A DNA stretch of 37,318 bases from Desulfobacterales bacterium (GTDB taxonomy: Bacteria > Desulfobacterota > Desulfobacteria > Desulfobacterales > CAFBRK01): contig JAIPEL010000033.1 in assembly GCA_021737185.1 (NCBI GenBank), forward strand, positions 1 through 37,318. The letters are read 5' to 3'. Each line of letters opens with the position of its first letter. Positions within the stretch are counted from its first letter, which is position 1. The notes beneath the pieces are model-generated. The model searched no databases. It was not told where the DNA came from and worked only from the letters and a program-made list of their open reading frames with translations. The translations under genes were made by a program, and so were the position numbers. Below, in pieces: positions 1-8,517 of the stretch.

Positions 1-305
1 CCCCCCGCCGGTCCGCCTCCCACGGCAACGAATGCGTCCCTGTCTCGAAGGCGGCAGAGCCGGGCCAGGGCGTCGATGTCGCTTTCGGTGGGCTGCAAGG
101 GGAGACTGCCGGCAACGGCCGGCGCCATTTGCGAAGCGGAAAACGCCTGAACGACCGTTTTCAATCGCCGGCCGGCGGCGGGGCCTTCTGCCGAACAGAG
201 GATCGGCCGCCGTGCCCCTAAGGACGCAAGCTCTGCGGGAAGATGCTCGAGGGCGCAGCGTCCGGCGTTGATTTTCACCGGGGAAAAGAATTCGATGCCG
301 TCCAT
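1..305 (-). CDS. Iron-containing alcohol dehydrogenase, N-terminal part (cut by window edge)
   Basis: The reading frame starts at an ATG 16 bases after the AOR stop and runs off the window, giving 101 residues. The N-terminus (FFSPVKINAGRCALEHLPAE, then a Rossmann-like segment ending in VAVGGG near residue 98) has the layout of group III Fe-dependent alcohol dehydrogenases, which reduce aldehydes or oxidise alcohols with NAD(P) in the cytoplasm. The family usually reads GGGSxxD at the nucleotide site; here GGG is followed by Pro-Ala-Gly, which may be real divergence or poor sequence at the contig end. The metal-binding domain lies outside the window. Its position directly after AOR suggests cotranscription and an aldehyde/alcohol role. 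No strong ribosome-binding site is visible. Confidence 0.75.
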   Translation of the reverse strand, partial: MDGIEFFSPVKINAGRCALEHLPAELASLGARRPILCSAEGPAAGRRLKTVVQAFSASQMAPAVAGSLPLQPTESDIDALARLCRLRDRDAFVAVGGGPAG

Positions 306-321
306 GTCCCGAACTATGGGG

Positions 322-2742
322 TCAACCTCCCGTCAGGATCCCTGCGTAGAGCCGAATCCGGCGCATCCATTTTTCAGCGGCCGGCCATGCCGGACAGCGC
401 TTGACCGCCCGCCGGGCAAGAAATCGGGGAAGAAGAAGGGCCTGGACCCGGTCGAGAATGCGGACCACGGTGCACGCGGCGTCGATGTCCCCGTCGACCG
501 AGAGCCGGTTGCGGCAGACGGCGGCCGCGGTGCTTTCCTGGAAGGAAAACAGAAGAAAGGCCGCCTCCATGTGTTTGACCTGGATTCTGAGGTCGATGGC
601 GCCCTGTGCGGTGTCGCTCCGGTACCGGATCGATCCGCCGGCCTCCTTTGCCACCGTCATCCAGGGACCGGCAGGCACCACCCCGAGGGTGAAGACGAAT
701 CCATCCGGGAGCCTGGAGAATTCCTTTCGAATGCCGGGATCCACCCGTTCTGCAGCGGCGACGGCCCGGCCCATGAACCAGAACGACACCTTCAGATACA
801 GGCGTTTGAAGGGCTTTTTCCCCGGGAGCACCTCCCGATAGCCCGCGATGTCTTTTCCGGCGGGGACGCCGGGCGAAAGCGCGATGCCGAGGCGTGCCAG
901 GGTGCCGCTGGTGGGGATTCCCTGCGGGTCGTACCCCCGGAGCCGGTAGTAGTCGTCGAGCATCGTTTCTAACGGAACCCCCCGGTTTTTGTCGTCGCAA
1001 GGGCGCTGTTCGTTCAGGAAGCGGGCCGGGAGGGCGTCGTCTTTCCGACAGACGCCCTCTCTCGTGTTCATGTGCCGCTCCAGGGTGTGGATCCGCTCTC
1101 CTGCGGCAAGCAGGCCGGACTGGCTCAAGGAAACCCCGGCCGCTGCGGAAAACAGCCGGCTGTAGATGCGGACGTCCATGAGCGCCAGCGCGGCGGCGGG
1201 CAGGTACTGCATGAAAAATCCCAGCAGCCATTTGGGCGTGTATTTCGCCGCCGGCGGCTCGAGCATATAGGCAAAGGCCGTAAAAAGGCAGGTCGGAAGG
1301 GAGTTGACGGCGGCGTAAAGGTTTTCCAGGTACCGAACGAACCGGGCTTTGGCCCGGGTCGTGCCGGGACGCAGAAAACCGAAAAAGATCTCCAGGGCCA
1401 TGAGGGTCGCCGAAAGATGGCACCCGCCCCGGTTGGCCACGGCATAGGCGAGCCCCTGGCCCCAGGCGCCCCGGGGATCGTAGGCGGCCGTTTCCATCCC
1501 CTTGACATGAATGGCGAACTCTTCTCCGCCGTATCGGGCGGAAAGCCGGCGAACCCCGCCCGCCATTTCGTTTCCGAATCCCCGCCGAAAGGCGATGTCG
1601 TGCAGCGCATCCTCGATCCCATCCGGGGAGCCGAAGGCCAGGCCGGTGTCGATCAGCCCCTTTTCCCCGGCCTCCATCACGAAGGCCAGGGTCGATCCGG
1701 CCGAGATCGTGTCCATTCCCATGCGCCCGCAGATCCGGTTCCAAGCCTCGATCCGGTCCGGGTCGAAAATGCCCAGGTTCGGGCCGAGCATGCCCACGGT
1801 CTCGTATTCGGGAATCTGATGGTCGCCGTCGGAATAAGTGCCCTTGTGGCCGCAAAGGATCGAACAGGGCTTGCAGGTGCTCGGCCGCGTCCGGTATTTT
1901 TCCCGCATGGTTTCACCGGAAACCGCCCCGGCGTCCGGATGGCGTCCGTCGGTGAAGTTGCGGACCGGAAGGATGCCGCCTTCGTTGCAGAGCATCACGT
2001 TGGCCGCCGTGCCGAAGCTGCGGTAGACCCGGCCCGTAAAGTCGTTTGCCCGGATGTAGGCCGAGGCTTTTTTCCGGGCCTTTTCGAAGCTGCGGGGATC
2101 CTCGACGGCGACGGCAGCCTTCCGCCCCTTGGCGGCCACGGCCTTCAACCGCTTGGCCCCCATCACTGCGCCCATGCCCCCCCGGCCCAGAAAACGACGG
2201 CCGCTGGCGATATTGGCAAACAGCACCCGGTGTTCCCCCGCCGGTCCGATGACCAGGGCCCCGTCATGCCGGGAAAGTTGCAGATGGTCCTGTGCTTCTT
2301 GTGTATCCGCGCCCCAGAGTCGATCGGCCGGGGAAAAGCGCGCCCCCTCGGCATCGATTTTAAGGAGCATCGGTTCGTCTGCGCAGCCCCGGATCAAAAG
2401 CCCTTCGTAGCCGGCGGTTTTAAGCGCCATGCCGAAAGGCCCTCCGCAGGAGGAGGCTGTCATCAGCCCGGTCAGGGGGGATTTGGTCACGGCGGCAAAG
2501 CGGCCGGTGCACGGCGCGCCCGTGCCCAGCAAAACGCCTGTCATCACGGCCAGGACATTGTCTTTTCCCAGCGGATCGATTCCCGGGCGAAGCCGCTCGT
2601 AGAGGTACTTGAGCCCCAGCCCCTTTCCGCCGAGGTATTGCCGGCGGTCTTCGTCGGCGACGGAAAATTCGGCCGCACTTTTTCGCGACAGATCGACTTC
2701 CAGAATGCGGCCGCAGGAAGCGGAAATTTCAGATACGCTCAT
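322..2742 (-). CDS. Aldehyde:ferredoxin oxidoreductase with C-terminal SCP2-like extension
   Basis: This is a cytoplasmic tungsten- or molybdenum-pterin enzyme oxidising aldehydes to acids with ferredoxin, or the reverse. The N-terminal AOR domain (residues about 10-205) has the typical YLGGKGLG, TKSPLTGLMTAS and GRGGMGAVMG segments. The 4Fe-4S ligands are visible as C290-x2-C293-x3-C297 with the distal Cys at 565. I chose the ATG giving MSVSEIS because it lies 7 bases after the TPR gene stop; a longer 822-residue reading starting at 2790 overlaps that gene. The product is 806 residues, about 190 longer than the usual 600-630. The extra region (620-806) resembles, from memory, small SCP2-type lipid-binding proteins of Desulfobacterota, with a motif like VDGDIDAACTVVRILD. 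The substrate cannot be read from sequence. Confidence 0.92.
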   Translation of the reverse strand: MSVSEISASCGRILEVDLSRKSAAEFSVADEDRRQYLGGKGLGLKYLYERLRPGIDPLGKDNVLAVMTGVLLGTGAPCTGRFAAVTKSPLTGLMTASSCGGPFGMALKTAGYEGLLIRGCADEPMLLKIDAEGARFSPADRLWGADTQEAQDHLQLSRHDGALVIGPAGEHRVLFANIASGRRFLGRGGMGAVMGAKRLKAVAAKGRKAAVAVEDPRSFEKARKKASAYIRANDFTGRVYRSFGTAANVMLCNEGGILPVRNFTDGRHPDAGAVSGETMREKYRTRPSTCKPCSILCGHKGTYSDGDHQIPEYETVGMLGPNLGIFDPDRIEAWNRICGRMGMDTISAGSTLAFVMEAGEKGLIDTGLAFGSPDGIEDALHDIAFRRGFGNEMAGGVRRLSARYGGEEFAIHVKGMETAAYDPRGAWGQGLAYAVANRGGCHLSATLMALEIFFGFLRPGTTRAKARFVRYLENLYAAVNSLPTCLFTAFAYMLEPPAAKYTPKWLLGFFMQYLPAAALALMDVRIYSRLFSAAAGVSLSQSGLLAAGERIHTLERHMNTREGVCRKDDALPARFLNEQRPCDDKNRGVPLETMLDDYYRLRGYDPQGIPTSGTLARLGIALSPGVPAGKDIAGYREVLPGKKPFKRLYLKVSFWFMGRAVAAAERVDPGIRKEFSRLPDGFVFTLGVVPAGPWMTVAKEAGGSIRYRSDTAQGAIDLRIQVKHMEAAFLLFSFQESTAAAVCRNRLSVDGDIDAACTVVRILDRVQALLLPRFLARRAVKRCPAWPAAEKWMRRIRLYAGILTGG

Positions 2743-2749
2743 GTCAATT

Positions 2750-3190
2750 TTATTTCGCCGCCTCCCGCCTGGCAAGGTATCTTCGCGCATCCCTGTTTCC
2801 CAGTTCGGCGGCCTGGTAAAAATCGGCCATCGCCTTGTCTTCTGCGCCGAGCATCAGGTAAATCCGTCCGCGGCCGTAGTAGTACAGCCCGGACTCCGGC
2901 TGAAGTTCGATGGCATGATCCACGGCTTCGATGGCCTTGTCGAACCAGCGGATCTCTCCGTAGCTGACGGCCATCTGAAACCAGGCCTCGCTCCGGTTCG
3001 GATCCAGGGAGACGACCTTTTCGAAAAACCGGACCGCCAGGCGGTCTCCCCCGTACACGGAGGCAAGGGCGCCCTTTTCGTACCAGTAGTCCGGATCCTT
3101 TTCCTGGGTCACCTGGGCCGGCAGCACCGCCGGAAAAAGGATCAGCGCAGCGGCAAGCAGCGGAATAAAGAAATATCGGCGCGGTTCCAT
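2750..3190 (-). CDS. Small secreted TPR protein
   Basis: A 146-residue protein with an N-terminal signal peptide (PRRYFFIPLLAAALILFPAV, likely cleaved after PAQ) followed by about three tetratricopeptide repeats between residues 32 and 140 (for example AWFQMAVSYGEIRWFDKAIE and YYYGRGRIYLMLGAEDKAMA). TPRs mediate protein-protein contacts; no catalytic motif is present. A strong ribosome-binding site (AAGGAGGAG) precedes the ATG. The stop lies 7 bases before the AOR start, so the two are likely cotranscribed, although one is exported and the other cytoplasmic. The partner is unknown. Confidence 0.85.
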   Translation of the reverse strand: MEPRRYFFIPLLAAALILFPAVLPAQVTQEKDPDYWYEKGALASVYGGDRLAVRFFEKVVSLDPNRSEAWFQMAVSYGEIRWFDKAIEAVDHAIELQPESGLYYYGRGRIYLMLGAEDKAMADFYQAAELGNRDARRYLARREAAK

Positions 3191-3266
3191 GATCTCCTCC
3201 TTTCAAAATCATGATCAACGACTTTTTATATCGGTTGACGATTCATCCCTCCGTCCTTGCCGGAGG

Positions 3267-3293
3267 CCGCGGCCGGCAGACCGCCGGTCGCGG
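3267..3293 (-). terminator. GC-rich hairpin just after the DUF3108 stop
   Basis: Eleven-base arms (CCGCGGCCGGC and GCCGGTCGCGG, one mismatch) around a 5-base loop lie directly after the DUF3108 stop on the minus strand. No T-run follows, so this may be a weak terminator or an RNA-stabilising stem between DUF3108 and the TPR gene. Confidence 0.25.
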
Positions 3294-4136
3294 CTAAGGC
3301 GCCGCTCTCTGCCGCCGGCTGGAATAAAGCCGGGGGTCTTGTGCCGGCGTCTTAACCGAAACCAGATCGCCCGTGAAGCTGCCGATCGCGACCTTGCTTC
3401 TGAGGCGCACGGGGATGCGCCGATCGTCTGCCGTCACCCAGATCTGGATCTTGGCGTCTTTGCTCTTTTCAAAGACGCCGCCGACGTCTTTCAGCTCCGG
3501 TTCGATCAGAAACGTATCGTAGGTCTTGCCCTGGACCCGGAGGCTTTCCCTGCCGACGAAGGCCGCCCTGCCGATCACGCATCTTTCCCCGTCGGTGACC
3601 GGCCGCTCCAGCACCGGATGGCGGCTCGGATCGAACATGCGGGAATAGTAGAACACGGAAAGCGGATCCAAGGCCCCGGGATCGAGGGCCACCTGTTTTT
3701 TTACCTTCCCGAAATCGATGTATCGGGCCTCCATGTTTTCCCAGTCGAAGACGATCCTGGCGTCTCTTTTCCTGTGGCCAACGGTGTGAACCTCCTCGTA
3801 GAGCAGGGACCGGTTCAGGCCGAGATCCGGATAGGCGTCGATGCGCTGCCGGACCTTGTAAAAGACGTCCAGGAATGAATTGGTCCGGGCCGTGAGCACG
3901 AAGTGGTGGGCCCGCTTTCCATCGACAACCCTGGTCGGAAGGACTTCCAGGGTGGCCTCACCGGCGGGGATGACGCCCCAGCGAAGCTGAAAGGTCAGTT
4001 TTTCTCCCGGCAAAAAGGGAGGCGAATCTGCGGCCCATGCCGGGGCCGCCGGCAGCGCCAGCAGCATCAGGACGATCAGACCGCGGAGCACGCTGAAACG
4101 GCGCCGACTCGAAGCGGGAGACAAGGTTTGTTTCAT
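3294..4136 (-). CDS. DUF3108 exported protein
   Basis: A 280-residue protein matching the DUF3108 family (periplasmic, unknown function) by the opening PGEKLTFQLRWGVIPAGEAT and the later FDWENMEARY and DPLSVFYYSR segments. The N-terminus carries a signal: SRRRFSV followed by a hydrophobic stretch and AWA before the mature domain, so a twin-arginine route is possible as well as Sec. The domain is expected to be beta-rich and has no recognisable catalytic residues. It is divergently oriented from the radical SAM gene at 4386 and lies 103 bases upstream of the TPR gene, so it probably heads the minus-strand operon running into AOR. Confidence 0.85.
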   Translation of the reverse strand: MKQTLSPASSRRRFSVLRGLIVLMLLALPAAPAWAADSPPFLPGEKLTFQLRWGVIPAGEATLEVLPTRVVDGKRAHHFVLTARTNSFLDVFYKVRQRIDAYPDLGLNRSLLYEEVHTVGHRKRDARIVFDWENMEARYIDFGKVKKQVALDPGALDPLSVFYYSRMFDPSRHPVLERPVTDGERCVIGRAAFVGRESLRVQGKTYDTFLIEPELKDVGGVFEKSKDAKIQIWVTADDRRIPVRLRSKVAIGSFTGDLVSVKTPAQDPRLYSSRRQRAAP

Positions 4137-4298
4137 GGCAGCCTCTGATAAAACTTCGCCGATCTTGGCGGCGGTGGCGTTCAGACTTCCAATCGATCAT
4201 GGATCCTACACCAGATGGCTTCCCGTTGGCAAATCACAGGGCATTTTCCCGGCCAGGCGCCTTGGAAATACACCTTTTCAAGTCCCCGCTTCCCCGTG

Positions 4299-4329
4299 TT
4301 GACAGGCTCCAGCCTTTTGTGTCCATAAT
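4299..4329 (+). promoter_or_regulatory. Candidate sigma-70 promoter for the AmmeMemoRadiSam genes
   Basis: A perfect -35 (TTGACA, 4299-4304) is followed after 19 bases by CATAAT (4324-4329). It lies about 57 bases upstream of the radical SAM start in the 249-base divergent gap. The spacing is slightly long. I see no clear operator. Confidence 0.45.
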
Positions 4330-4385
4330 AAAACCGCTTTCGCGATTTGATATGAGTTTTGCGTTCCGCGGAACACGGTAAAGAA

Positions 4386-5621
4386 ATGGATTCCAGCAAA
4401 ATCACCCGCCGCCGCTTCCTGCAGACTTCCATGGGGTGGGCGGCTCTTGCCCTGTCGAGTCCGGTTCCCTTCTCCCTGGCCGGCACCGATGGCCGCCTTC
4501 GAACACCGGAAACCGACCCGGCGATCTCCTCGCTCCTGGACCGGGCGCCGGAGGCCCGGTACTGGGTTTCCACCGCCATGGAAGACGTCTCCTGCTCCCG
4601 CTGCCATGAATCGGCCGTTTCTTTGCAAGAGGCCCACGACCACGGCCGGATCTACGTGCAGTGTGAACTGTGCGCCCGGCAGTGCGCCATCGCGGAAGGA
4701 AAACGCGGCCGGTGCAGGGCGCGGATCAATCAAGGCGGACGCCTGCTGAGCCTCGTATACGGGAGGCCGGTGTCGGTTCACGTCGATCCGATCGAGAAAA
4801 AGCCGTTCTACCATTTTCTTCCCGGCGCCCAGGCCTTGTCGCTGGCGACCGCAGGCTGCCCGCTTTCATGCCGCTTCTGCCAGAACTGGCAGATCTCCCA
4901 GGCCCGGCCCGAGGATTTTTCGGTGGGCTACACGCCCCCCGAGGCCGTGGCCCGGGCCGCCGCGGACCGGGGCGTTCCCGTCATCGCCTATACCTACAAC
5001 GAACCGACCGTATTTGCCGAATACCTGATCGACATCGCCCAAGCAGGACGCCCGCTCGAAATCCGCAGCGTGCTGATCAGCTGCGGCTATGCCCAGCCCA
5101 AGCCCATGGCCGACATGTGCGAGGTGTTGGACGCCGTGAAGATCGACCTGAAGGGGTTCAGCCGCCGGTTTTACCGGGAGGTCTGCGGCGCGGAACTCGA
5201 CCCGGTGCTGGCATGTATCGGCCAAGCCGCCCGCCGGGGGGTTCATTTAGAAATCGTCAACCTGGTGGTGCCGACTCTCAACGATTCGGAACCGATGATA
5301 GAGGAGCTTTGCCGGTGGATCGTGGGCGAAGTCGGGCCGGATGTGCCGGTTCACTTCACCCGGTTTCATCCCGGCTACCAGCTTCGAAACCTGCCGCCGA
5401 CGCCGGTGGCCACGCTGGAGCGAGCCTACGAGACCGCGAAAAAGCACGGAATGAACTACCCTTACGTGGGCAACGTGCCCGGCCACCCCGGAAACCACAC
5501 CTACTGTCCCGGCTGCGGCAAGGCGGTGATCCGCCGCACGGGTTTTTTCGTCACGGCAACCGACATCGAGGAAGGGGCCTGCAACTTTTGCGGGCGGCCG
5601 ATTGCAGGAGTATTCCAATAA
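4386..5621 (+). CDS. amrS: AmmeMemoRadiSam system radical SAM enzyme with Tat signal
   Basis: A 411-residue radical SAM protein. The SAM-cluster motif C158-x3-C162-x2-C165 (ATAGCPLSCRFCQNW) is intact and preceded by a second cysteine set (C93, C96, C100, C110), as in the AmmeMemoRadiSam radical SAM family, related to pyruvate-formate-lyase activating enzymes. The C-terminus has two CxxC pairs (CPGCG and CNFCG) resembling a zinc ribbon or rubredoxin knuckle. The N-terminus is a twin-arginine signal (TRRRFLQ plus a hydrophobic stretch), unusual for an enzyme that needs SAM and low-potential electrons. A CxxCH motif (C70-C73-H74) lies just after it. ATG 4386 puts the Tat motif at the extreme N-terminus; a TTG at 4359 is the alternative. 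The Memo-AMMECR1 partner is downstream. The reaction is unknown. Confidence 0.9.
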   Translation: MDSSKITRRRFLQTSMGWAALALSSPVPFSLAGTDGRLRTPETDPAISSLLDRAPEARYWVSTAMEDVSCSRCHESAVSLQEAHDHGRIYVQCELCARQCAIAEGKRGRCRARINQGGRLLSLVYGRPVSVHVDPIEKKPFYHFLPGAQALSLATAGCPLSCRFCQNWQISQARPEDFSVGYTPPEAVARAAADRGVPVIAYTYNEPTVFAEYLIDIAQAGRPLEIRSVLISCGYAQPKPMADMCEVLDAVKIDLKGFSRRFYREVCGAELDPVLACIGQAARRGVHLEIVNLVVPTLNDSEPMIEELCRWIVGEVGPDVPVHFTRFHPGYQLRNLPPTPVATLERAYETAKKHGMNYPYVGNVPGHPGNHTYCPGCGKAVIRRTGFFVTATDIEEGACNFCGRPIAGVFQ

Positions 5622-5941
5622 GTCTGATGAAGATCCGAGAGTCTTTCCGTCTTCCGAAGCCAGAGTAAGGCCGCCGCTCCGGGAGACGGAAAAGCACGAA
5701 ATTCGAATATCGAAATCCGAAACAACGGCCATAATCAGGTTTCAAAAGACAACAGAATTAAATCAGGAAACAGAGAATTTTTCTGTCATGCCGCGGGCAT
5801 GACGGTGATTCGCCGAAGAAACTCCTCGGCCCTTGGATTAAACGGTTTTCGTTTTTGTCATTGGATCATTCGAATTTTGGATTTGTTTCGAATTTCGTGC
5901 TTCGGATTTCGAATTTATCATCTGAAAGGTATTTCCAAAAC
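5622..5941. repeat. Intergenic repeats: inverted TTCGAAT-type heptamer tracts and a REP palindrome
   Basis: There is no gene in this gap between the two AmmeMemoRadiSam genes. Around 5694-5731 a tract reads, on the minus strand, as heptamers of the form TTCGnnT/C; around 5868-5921 the same kind of tract occurs on the plus strand (TTCGAAT, TTCGTGC, TTCGGAT, TTCGAAT), so the two face each other. Between them, 5786-5804 is a perfect palindrome, GTCATGCC-GCG-GGCATGAC, of the REP-like class seen elsewhere in the window. Confidence 0.7.
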
Positions 5942-7510
5942 ATGGGAACCAAGATGAGATCCATCCCCATTGCGGTCCGAACGGTTCTTTGGATGTCCGT
6001 CATTGTCGCATTGCTGGTGCTCTCTGCGGTCCCGGCATCCGCCATCGAGGTGCGCGAGCCTGCGGCGGCCGGTAGATTCTATCCGGCGGACCCGGTAAAA
6101 CTTTTGCGGGCGGTCAACTTCTACCTGGCCCATGCCGAAGAACCGGACGGCAAAAAGCCTCTGGCCATCATCGCCCCCCACGCCGGCTATGTCTACTCCG
6201 GCCAGATCTGCGCGGATGCCTGGCGCCAGGCGGGCGGACACGACTACGACCGGGTGGTCATCCTCGGAACCAACCACACGGTCGCCGGCTTTTCGGGAGT
6301 GTCCATCCTTCCCGGCGGCGTTTTCCGCACGCCCCTGGGCGATGCGAAAATCGACGAGCGATTTTCAGCAGAACTCGCGGCCGCGGATCCGGAATTTTCC
6401 TATCGGGCCGCGGTGCACCGTCAGGAGCATTCAGTCGAGGTGCAGGTCCCCTTCGCCCAGGTCCTTTTTCCGGACACCCCGCTGGTGGTCGCCGTCCTGG
6501 GTGCAGACGAAGCAGCCATTTGCGACCGGTTCGGCCGCGCCCTGGCAGAAGCGGTCAAGGACCGCAGCGCCCTGATCGTGGCCAGCACCGATCTTTCCCA
6601 CTACCCGTCCTACGAAGACGCTCGCCGGGTCGACCGGGCCGTGCTCGAAGCGGCCGCCACGATGGACCCGGACGCCGTTCGGCGGGAAATCGGCACCCGG
6701 ATGGCGCAAGGCGTTGCCAACCTGTCCACCTGCGCCTGCGGGGCCGCACCCATGACGGCAGCCATGACCGCGGCAAGGCACCTGGGGGCGAAAGGGGTCC
6801 GGATCGTCAGCTACGCCAACTCCGGCGATGCCCTGGTGGGCCGGCCGGACCGGGTTGTGGGCTACGGCGCGGTGGCGTTTTCGGCGTTCTACTTAAAAAG
6901 GGTCTCCTTTCCGGAGCCGCCGCCGGCAGACGAAGAAGCGCCGCTTACCGAATCCGGAAAAAAAGCCCTGCTCTTCCTGGCCCGCACCACTATCGCAGAG
7001 GTGCTCAAAGCCGACGCCCTTCCCCTGCCGCGGTCGGCCGAGCCTGCCCTCAACGCGGCAAGGGGCGCCTTTGTGACCCTGAAAAAAGACGGGCAGCTTC
7101 GCGGGTGCATCGGCCACATGGCCGCCGACCGGCCCCTGCAAAAGACCGTCGGGGCCATGGCCGTCCAGGCCGCCTTCAAGGACCGCCGATTTTCGCCGGT
7201 TTCTGCCGGGGAGCTCGAAGAGCTGGAAATCGAGATCTCGGTGCTGACCCCGTATGAACCGGTCCCAGGCCCAGAGGCGATCCGGATCGGCACCGACGGC
7301 GTGGTACTCAAAAAGGCGGGCAAAAGCGCGGTGTTTCTACCCCAGGTGGCGGTAGAGCAGGGGTGGAAAAAAGAAGAGGTGCTCGATCACCTCTGCCGCA
7401 AGGCGGGGCTGCCCGCCGGCGCCTGGAAAGAGGGGGCGCAGCTGATGACATTCCAGGCCACGGTCTTTTCCGAGCGCGAGTATGGCAAAAGACCGGTCGA
7501 AAGATGGTAA
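5942..7510 (+). CDS. Memo-AMMECR1 fusion (AmmeMemoRadiSam proteins B and A) with signal peptide
   Basis: A 522-residue fusion. Residues about 12-35 form a signal peptide or anchor (VLWMSVIVALLVLSAVPASA). Residues 36-318 are a Memo domain, related to extradiol-dioxygenase folds, with the metal-site-like residues H80 (APHAGY), H112 (GTNHT), H220 (STDLSHY) and C266 (CACG) all present. Residues about 338-515 are an AMMECR1 domain with the signature LRGCIG (387-391). These families are usually separate genes or a fusion beside the radical SAM protein, and their reaction is unknown. ATG 5942 follows GAAAGG; ATG 5954 is an alternative and also keeps the signal peptide. The repeat tract at 5868-5921 lies directly upstream, so coexpression with amrS must read through 320 bases of repeat DNA. 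Confidence 0.9.
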   Translation: MGTKMRSIPIAVRTVLWMSVIVALLVLSAVPASAIEVREPAAAGRFYPADPVKLLRAVNFYLAHAEEPDGKKPLAIIAPHAGYVYSGQICADAWRQAGGHDYDRVVILGTNHTVAGFSGVSILPGGVFRTPLGDAKIDERFSAELAAADPEFSYRAAVHRQEHSVEVQVPFAQVLFPDTPLVVAVLGADEAAICDRFGRALAEAVKDRSALIVASTDLSHYPSYEDARRVDRAVLEAAATMDPDAVRREIGTRMAQGVANLSTCACGAAPMTAAMTAARHLGAKGVRIVSYANSGDALVGRPDRVVGYGAVAFSAFYLKRVSFPEPPPADEEAPLTESGKKALLFLARTTIAEVLKADALPLPRSAEPALNAARGAFVTLKKDGQLRGCIGHMAADRPLQKTVGAMAVQAAFKDRRFSPVSAGELEELEIEISVLTPYEPVPGPEAIRIGTDGVVLKKAGKSAVFLPQVAVEQGWKKEEVLDHLCRKAGLPAGAWKEGAQLMTFQATVFSEREYGKRPVERW

Positions 7511-7923
7511 AAGGAAAGTTGCACAAAAGCCCGGGGAAGGATCCAGACACGACCTCTCGTGGTTCAATTTCCCCATAAACTCGGTGGCAATGATGGTAAT
7601 ATTGCTCGTGGCGCCGGGATGAAATAGCCTGGAATACCGAATTTGTTCGACGCCAGGTTCTTCAAGTCCCAAGACCAGACACAGCGGCGAGTGATTCGCG
7701 GCGAAACAGCTCTTATTCTATATTTGCTCTGCTCACTAATTCTTGTGGCGCCAATGCCACATGTGATACAGAAAAGATGGCGATGTTGACCGAAGCACTG
7801 CCGCGAAAAGGAGTATGCACCTTTTAAATCGACTGTTTTTGAAGGCCAAATGCTGCCATAAGTTGCCTAAGGGGTTTTTTCCTTTTATCGAAATACATTA
7901 AAGCGACAGAGGCGATAGAGGCT
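7511..7923. other. Gene-free, AT-richer stretch at the left end of an island
   Basis: No convincing gene is visible in these 413 bases. Base composition drops clearly compared with the flanking genes, marking the start of the AT-richer segment that runs to about 9300. Short minus-strand frames here have no family resemblance or ribosome-binding site. No transposase remnant was recognised. Confidence 0.5.
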
Positions 7924-8316
7924 GTGAGACTCCAAGGGAAAATCAGCATATTGGCCGCGATCCCCCTTGCGTTTGTCATATTCCTAAGTACCGCCTTTGC
8001 GAATATCTGCCTCTGTGGACAGATATGCACACATTCCCTTCAATCCAGCTCCAGGGTAAACAACTTCCCCATTCATCTAAGATGCGTCAACGATCTATGT
8101 AAAAGCTGTGATTTGGAAAATGGCCAGACGTTCAAGGCTCCCAACGCTTCCGCTTATTCGATTGGTTTAGAAAACATAGAATTTTGGATAATTCCTTCTC
8201 CCTTTCAAACCCTTTTCCGGCACAATGCTACTCAGAGTCATTTCCACTTTAAAAAGCCCTTCGCAGCAGGACAGTTTTCTCCCATCTATCTGCAAAATCT
8301 CACAATCATCCGTTAA
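7924..8316 (+). CDS. Small secreted protein of unknown function
   Basis: A 130-residue protein starting at GTG with a clear signal peptide (KISILAAIPLAFVIFLSTAF, cleavage near AFA). The mature part contains several cysteines (ICLCGQIC, LRCVNDLCKSC) and ends in a PIYLQNLTII motif. From memory this layout, with RC-x4-CKSC, an xGQT segment and a C-terminal PIYLQNL, recurs in uncharacterised deltaproteobacterial proteins, but I cannot name a family. The cysteine pairs could bind metal or form disulfides. It lies in the AT-rich island with no partner on the same strand within 200 bases. The GTG start has a weak GAGG too close upstream, so the exact start is uncertain. Confidence 0.55.
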   Translation: MRLQGKISILAAIPLAFVIFLSTAFANICLCGQICTHSLQSSSRVNNFPIHLRCVNDLCKSCDLENGQTFKAPNASAYSIGLENIEFWIIPSPFQTLFRHNATQSHFHFKKPFAAGQFSPIYLQNLTIIR

Positions 8317-8517
8317 AATTCATTATTCCTTATTCGAAATCCGGGATTTCTTGATTTATCCGTGATTTCAAAGCCCCTATATCCGGAAAAAACATGATGA
8401 TACTCCTCAATCTACTTTCAGCCGCGAATCCATCAGATCTTTGTCTAATTGTTCGGCCTGCCATACAACCGCAGAAATGGGTATTTATGACGATGATAAT
8501 GTAACGATTCCGCGGTA

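Noticed and set aside
1072..2967. Long plus-strand frame opposite AOR
   Set aside because: It runs across two genuine minus-strand genes and their gap, which a real gene would not, and shows no recognisable domain.
7824..8030. 68-codon minus-strand frame in the island (ends KRKKPLRQLMAAFGLQKQ)
   Set aside because: It has no ribosome-binding site, and overlaps the better-supported signal-peptide gene at 7924.
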